A DNA stretch of 64,000 bases. Source: CAYOZN01 sp964408455 (lineage in GTDB: Bacteria > Planctomycetota > Phycisphaerae > UBA1845 > UTPLA1). Shown here one piece after another: positions 60,942-64,000 of this stretch. The stretch is taken from assembly GCA_964408455.1 (NCBI GenBank), contig CAYOZN010000009.1:62001-126000 (forward strand). Reading direction: 5' to 3'. The notes beneath the pieces are model-generated. The model searched no databases and was not told the origin of the DNA. It saw nothing but the letters and a program-made list of their open reading frames with translations. Positions within the stretch are counted from its first letter, which is position 1, and every line of letters begins with the position of its first letter. The position numbers and the translations under genes are program-made.

Positions 60942-61418
60942 TCAATACGAAAACCCATTCTTCCGCACGTGCACGTACGGCCGCATGCCATTCGCCCCGC
61001 CGTCCGTCACCTCGGCCAGGTACAGCCAGTGGTCGCCCGCGTCGTGCCGCGCCCGGATGCGGGCCGCCAGCCATGCGGCGCAGTTCTCGAGCACGACGCC
61101 GCCATCCACGACGCGGCATGCCAGGCCGGCGAAGGCATCCTCTTCCGGGCCGAAGCCCTTGCCGAAGTGTTTGAACAGCGGCGCCGGATCATCGCCGACC
61201 GCGTTGAGCACGAGCGCCCCGCTCTCCTCCAGCAGCTTCACCAGCCAACGCTCCTTGTTGACCGCGACGCTCACCATCGGCGGCTCGAAGCCGGCCTGCT
61301 GCACCCACGATGCCAGCATGCCCGTCCGCCGCGCGCTCGTGCGAGTCGTCAGGATCGAACACCCGCTGGGGATCGCCGCCAGCGCTGCTCCCACTGCCTC
61401 CTTCGAACTCACGTCCAT
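60942..61418 (-). CDS. Flavin reductase-like (FMN-binding) protein
   Basis: 158 residues from ATG 61418 (AAGGGG upstream). IPSGCSILTTRTSARRTGML, ASWVQQAGFEPPMVSVAVNK and GDHWLYLAEVTDGGA match the flavin-reductase-like split barrel that binds FMN and passes electrons from NAD(P)H. Substrate not specified. It lies 30 bases before the MacB-type gene on the same strand, but a functional link is not evident. Confidence 0.85.
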   Translation of the reverse strand: MDVSSKEAVGAALAAIPSGCSILTTRTSARRTGMLASWVQQAGFEPPMVSVAVNKERWLVKLLEESGALVLNAVGDDPAPLFKHFGKGFGPEEDAFAGLACRVVDGGVVLENCAAWLAARIRARHDAGDHWLYLAEVTDGGANGMRPYVHVRKNGFSY

Positions 61419-61658
61419 CCCGATCCCCTTTTGGCGCAAGGCCAATGGCCGCGCCGCCGCGCGAACCACGATTCGTAATTCCTTCGACTGGTCAGCGATT
61501 CCCCGAGCATTCTAGCAGGATTGCGGCCACACGCATCGCGCTTCGGCCTCGGCCCGCCACGCAGGCTCTTCCCGGTAGCGACGCCGGCGAGCTATTCACC
61601 CGGCCGAACCGGGCGCCGCCGCCCGCGCTTTTTCCGCGATTCGCGGGATAATGCCGCC

Positions 61659-63290
61659 ATGACCCAGCCCGCGCTCCTGCATGCATCGCGACGGCACTGG
61701 CCCGTTCTGGCGGCCCTCCTGTTCCTGGCCGCCAGCATGCGAATTGCCCACGTCCAGCAGCCCTTCTGCATGAGCCGCGACGGCGTGCGCTTCGTCGAAT
61801 TCGCCCAGAAGTTCACCAGCGATCCCGTCCGCTGGATGCGCATCGAGACCAAGCAGCCCGGCTATCCCCTGCTGCTGGCCGGCATCCATCGGGCGACCGG
61901 CGGCAGCAACGCATCCTCCCCGCTGCGCTGGGAGCAGACGGGCCGCTGGCTGTCCGCCATCAGCGGCATGCTGGTCGTCGTCCTGCTCTACCTGCTGGCC
62001 CTGCGTCTCTTCAATGCCACCGTCGCGGCAGTGTCCGGCATCTTCGCCGCCCTCTGGCCCGACGGTGTCCAGCTCTCGGCCGCCGTGCTCTCCGACATGC
62101 CGCACCTGGTGCTCTATCTCGCGGCGATCCTGCTTGGCTGGCGCGGCATCGTGCGCCTTCACATCGGCTGGTCGATCGCGGCCGGCATTATCGCCGGCGC
62201 GGCCTATCTCGTGCGCCAGGAGGCCATCGGCCTGGTGCCTGCGTTCGCATTCGCCGCCTGGCGCTGCGACGCCACGGCCCCGCCGAAGCGCCGCGCCCTG
62301 CTCGCGGTCGCCTTTGCCGCCGCCTTCGTCGTCGCCGCCGCGCCGCATTCGATCGCCGTCGGCCGCGCCATGCCCAACAAGAATCCCGTCGACTTCCTGG
62401 AGCAGCCCGAACAGGCGAACCTAACGCCGGAAGATGACGCACCCGCTGCGCCGCATGTTTCTTCTGCTCCCGGTTCCGTGTTCCCTGTTCCCTTCTCCGT
62501 CGCCGCCGCCATCCCCGCATGGCAGGCCCCCGGCCGCATGGCCGAGGAATGGGCCAAGAGCGGCCGCTACGTCTTCGCCACGCTGTTCCTCGTCTGCCTC
62601 TTCGTCCGCTCCATGCCGCGTGGCGAACGGCGCGGGCGCGACCTGCTCGCCGCCGCCGCCGTCGCGCAGCTCGTCCTGGTGCAGGCCCGCGTCAGCGCCT
62701 ATGGCGAAATCAGCGGCCGCTATCTCGTCATCCCCGCGGCCCTGTCGATTCCCTGGGCCGCCGCGGCCTTCGTCAGTCTCGCGGCCCGCGTCGCCGGCGG
62801 AATCCACCAGCCGACACCGGGCCGGCAGGCGGCCGTCTGGCTCTCGGCCTTCATTCTCGCCCTGACGCCGCTCATCTACTACGCCACGCTGCCGATCAGC
62901 GCCGGCAAGGAGCACTATCGCCGCGCGGGACTGTGGCTCGCGGAACACGCCGCTGCCAGTGACATCATTGTGACACACCCGCGCCTGGAACAGGTCATGT
63001 ACTACGCCGGGCGGACCTGGCCCCGCGATGAGCTGTGGGTTCGCACCCGTCCCGAGGACCCGTGGAAAAAAGCCGCCCGCATCGTCGAGAAAAAACGCGC
63101 CGCCTGGTACGTCGACGCCCGCGGCAGCCGCCGCGACGACACCATGGAACAGGCGTTTCTCCGCGAGATCGAGCGTGCCCAGCGCCCGGCCATGCGCCTC
63201 GAACACCGCGAGGCCGCCGACGATGGAGAGGTCTTCATCTGGCGCGTCGTGCCGCCGCTTGCTGCCGATAACGCCGCTGCCGCCCCTTGA
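61659..63290 (+). CDS. Membrane glycosyltransferase (GT39/PMT-like)
   Basis: 543 residues. Signal-anchor at about 14-30, FCMSRDGVRFVEFAQKF (acidic motif near the first loop, as in PMT/ArnT), then about ten hydrophobic helices (LSAISGMLVVVLLYLLALRL; AAALWPDGVQL-type loop; LVLYLAAILLGWRGIV). A soluble C-terminal part (about 440-540; LWLAEHAAASDIIVTHPRLE) completes the GT-C layout. It would transfer a sugar from a lipid-linked donor on the outer face of the membrane. Acceptor unknown. Position of the DxD-like motif is partly inferred. Confidence 0.78.
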   Translation: MTQPALLHASRRHWPVLAALLFLAASMRIAHVQQPFCMSRDGVRFVEFAQKFTSDPVRWMRIETKQPGYPLLLAGIHRATGGSNASSPLRWEQTGRWLSAISGMLVVVLLYLLALRLFNATVAAVSGIFAALWPDGVQLSAAVLSDMPHLVLYLAAILLGWRGIVRLHIGWSIAAGIIAGAAYLVRQEAIGLVPAFAFAAWRCDATAPPKRRALLAVAFAAAFVVAAAPHSIAVGRAMPNKNPVDFLEQPEQANLTPEDDAPAAPHVSSAPGSVFPVPFSVAAAIPAWQAPGRMAEEWAKSGRYVFATLFLVCLFVRSMPRGERRGRDLLAAAAVAQLVLVQARVSAYGEISGRYLVIPAALSIPWAAAAFVSLAARVAGGIHQPTPGRQAAVWLSAFILALTPLIYYATLPISAGKEHYRRAGLWLAEHAAASDIIVTHPRLEQVMYYAGRTWPRDELWVRTRPEDPWKKAARIVEKKRAAWYVDARGSRRDDTMEQAFLREIERAQRPAMRLEHREAADDGEVFIWRVVPPLAADNAAAAP

Positions 63291-63389
63291 ACGTTCGTGC
63301 GTCATTCCTGCAAGCCGATTCTCGTCTGATAAGCCGCGATCGCACATGAGCATCGTCGAGCGGACCGATCAGATGCGCAACCGGCCAGT

Positions 63390-63971
63390 TTGCGCCGGCC
63401 GGGGGGGCTCGGCCGCTTGGAAGACGAACCGATTCCACTTTACGACGGCCCGCCGATCGCGCGGCGCACGCCGCTCGACGCCGGCATTGGCCAGAACGCG
63501 GCCACGCCACCGGCCAATGCCGCCGTGCGCAGCCGGCGCCGCACCGCGCGGCGAGAGTGCGAGCGTACCTTCGTTTGCTTCACGAACACCGACGCCGGCG
63601 GACGCGTAGACCATGCCGAATGTCCGGTCCTGAACATCTCCGGCCGCGGCATGGCACTGTTCTATGACCGCCACGTCGCGAGGGGCGCGCGGGTCCTCGT
63701 CCAGTATCGCACCGTCAGCCTCAGCCCGGTGCGACTCACCGCAACGGTGAAGGGCTGCGTTCTTTCGACAGACGGTCGCTATCAGGTCGGCCTTCAATTT
63801 GACCGACCGCTCGCGGCGGAAGAAATGCGCCCCGCGCGCTGCCTGCCCGGCAGAGATGTCGCTCCCGGCATCCGGGCGCGGCGATGGAGCGAACCGCGCG
63901 AGGCCGCGCGGGGAAATCAGCTCGACGACGATTCGAACGCTCAGGATCAGTCGCCGCCGGCTGTTCCGTGA
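63390..63971 (+). CDS. PilZ-like domain protein
   Basis: About 193 residues. RSRRRTARRECERTFVCFTN and CPVLNISGRGMALFYDRHV fit the PilZ c-di-GMP motif (RxxxR then a strand with D/N-x-S-x-x-G), here with NISGRG in place of DxSxxG. VRLTATVKGCVLSTDGRYQV and GLQFDRPLAAEEM complete the barrel. The start is uncertain: TTG 63390 or TTG 63417 (GGGGGGG nine bases upstream); no ATG is in frame. C-terminal 45 residues are polar and variable. It may relate to the c-di-GMP/pilus genes in the window. Confidence 0.65.
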   Translation: MRRPGGLGRLEDEPIPLYDGPPIARRTPLDAGIGQNAATPPANAAVRSRRRTARRECERTFVCFTNTDAGGRVDHAECPVLNISGRGMALFYDRHVARGARVLVQYRTVSLSPVRLTATVKGCVLSTDGRYQVGLQFDRPLAAEEMRPARCLPGRDVAPGIRARRWSEPREAARGNQLDDDSNAQDQSPPAVP

Positions 63972-64000
63972 CCGGCACGCTTTACCAGGTCACGAAGCGT

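Overview
The window looks like a scaffold from a GC-rich (roughly two-thirds G+C by eye) member of the Planctomycetota, most likely Phycisphaerae or a relative. The evidence is a combination rather than one marker: secreted Cys-rich proteins built from a DPFCCN..WD..C module, dockerin-like double EF-hand tails, an ECF sigma factor overlapping a Ser/Thr kinase-TPR gene, short zinc-ribbon membrane proteins, a very large PQQ-propeller protein, and Gram-negative envelope genes (waaA, an OprB-type porin) beside a menaquinone (futalosine pathway) gene. A run of 100 Ns at 54100-54199 marks a scaffold gap. No rRNA, tRNA or CRISPR array was recognised.

Layout. 1-1 kb: the 3' end of mqnC and a nucleotidyltransferase. 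1-6 kb: two large secreted proteins on the minus strand, one a trypsin-like protease carrying seven Cys modules. 6-12 kb: an export set (HlyD adaptor, ABC ATPase, ABC-2 permease), a lipoprotein hydrolase and a degenerate HD-GYP protein. 12-17 kb: an SGNH-like membrane protein, two adjacent Ser/Ala/Gly-rich secreted repeat proteins closed by a clear terminator, and two small membrane proteins. 17-21 kb: a 1108-residue Cys-rich secreted protein behind a structured leader, then a SEC-C mini-protein. 21-23 kb: waaA.

22.7-29.3 kb is an eight-gene, almost fully overlapping minus-strand operon that looks like a compact type IV pilus/type II secretion machine: PilB/GspE-like ATPase, two GspF-like platform proteins, three pilin-like proteins, a zinc-ribbon membrane protein and PilT. 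It is divergent from a sigma factor/anti-sigma-like pair (29.6-30.6 kb). 31-34 kb: a metzincin protease, an orphan flagellar-rod-like protein and a dockerin-tailed secreted protein. 34-37 kb: ECF sigma factor plus receptor-like kinase. 37-39 kb: PhoD phosphatase and a DUF5615/DUF433 pair. 39-42 kb: mutL with an unusual insertion. 42-49 kb: envelope proteins (coiled-coil protein, cytochrome c'-like lipoprotein, OprB porin), a GH3 enzyme with an upstream hydrolase gene, and two paralogous lipoproteins. 49-54 kb: a 1460-residue propeller-TPR-propeller protein.

54-58 kb is the accessory part. Its genes look less GC-rich, it carries direct and inverted repeats around small unknown genes, an AlbA_2/Schlafen-like gene, and ten 21-bp tandem units. 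58-64 kb returns to ordinary genes: an FN3-like protein, a zinc-ribbon membrane protein, a MacB-type permease, a flavin reductase, a GT39-like membrane glycosyltransferase and a PilZ-like protein. Starts were chosen mainly from Shine-Dalgarno spacing and signal-peptide position; uncertain ones are flagged.
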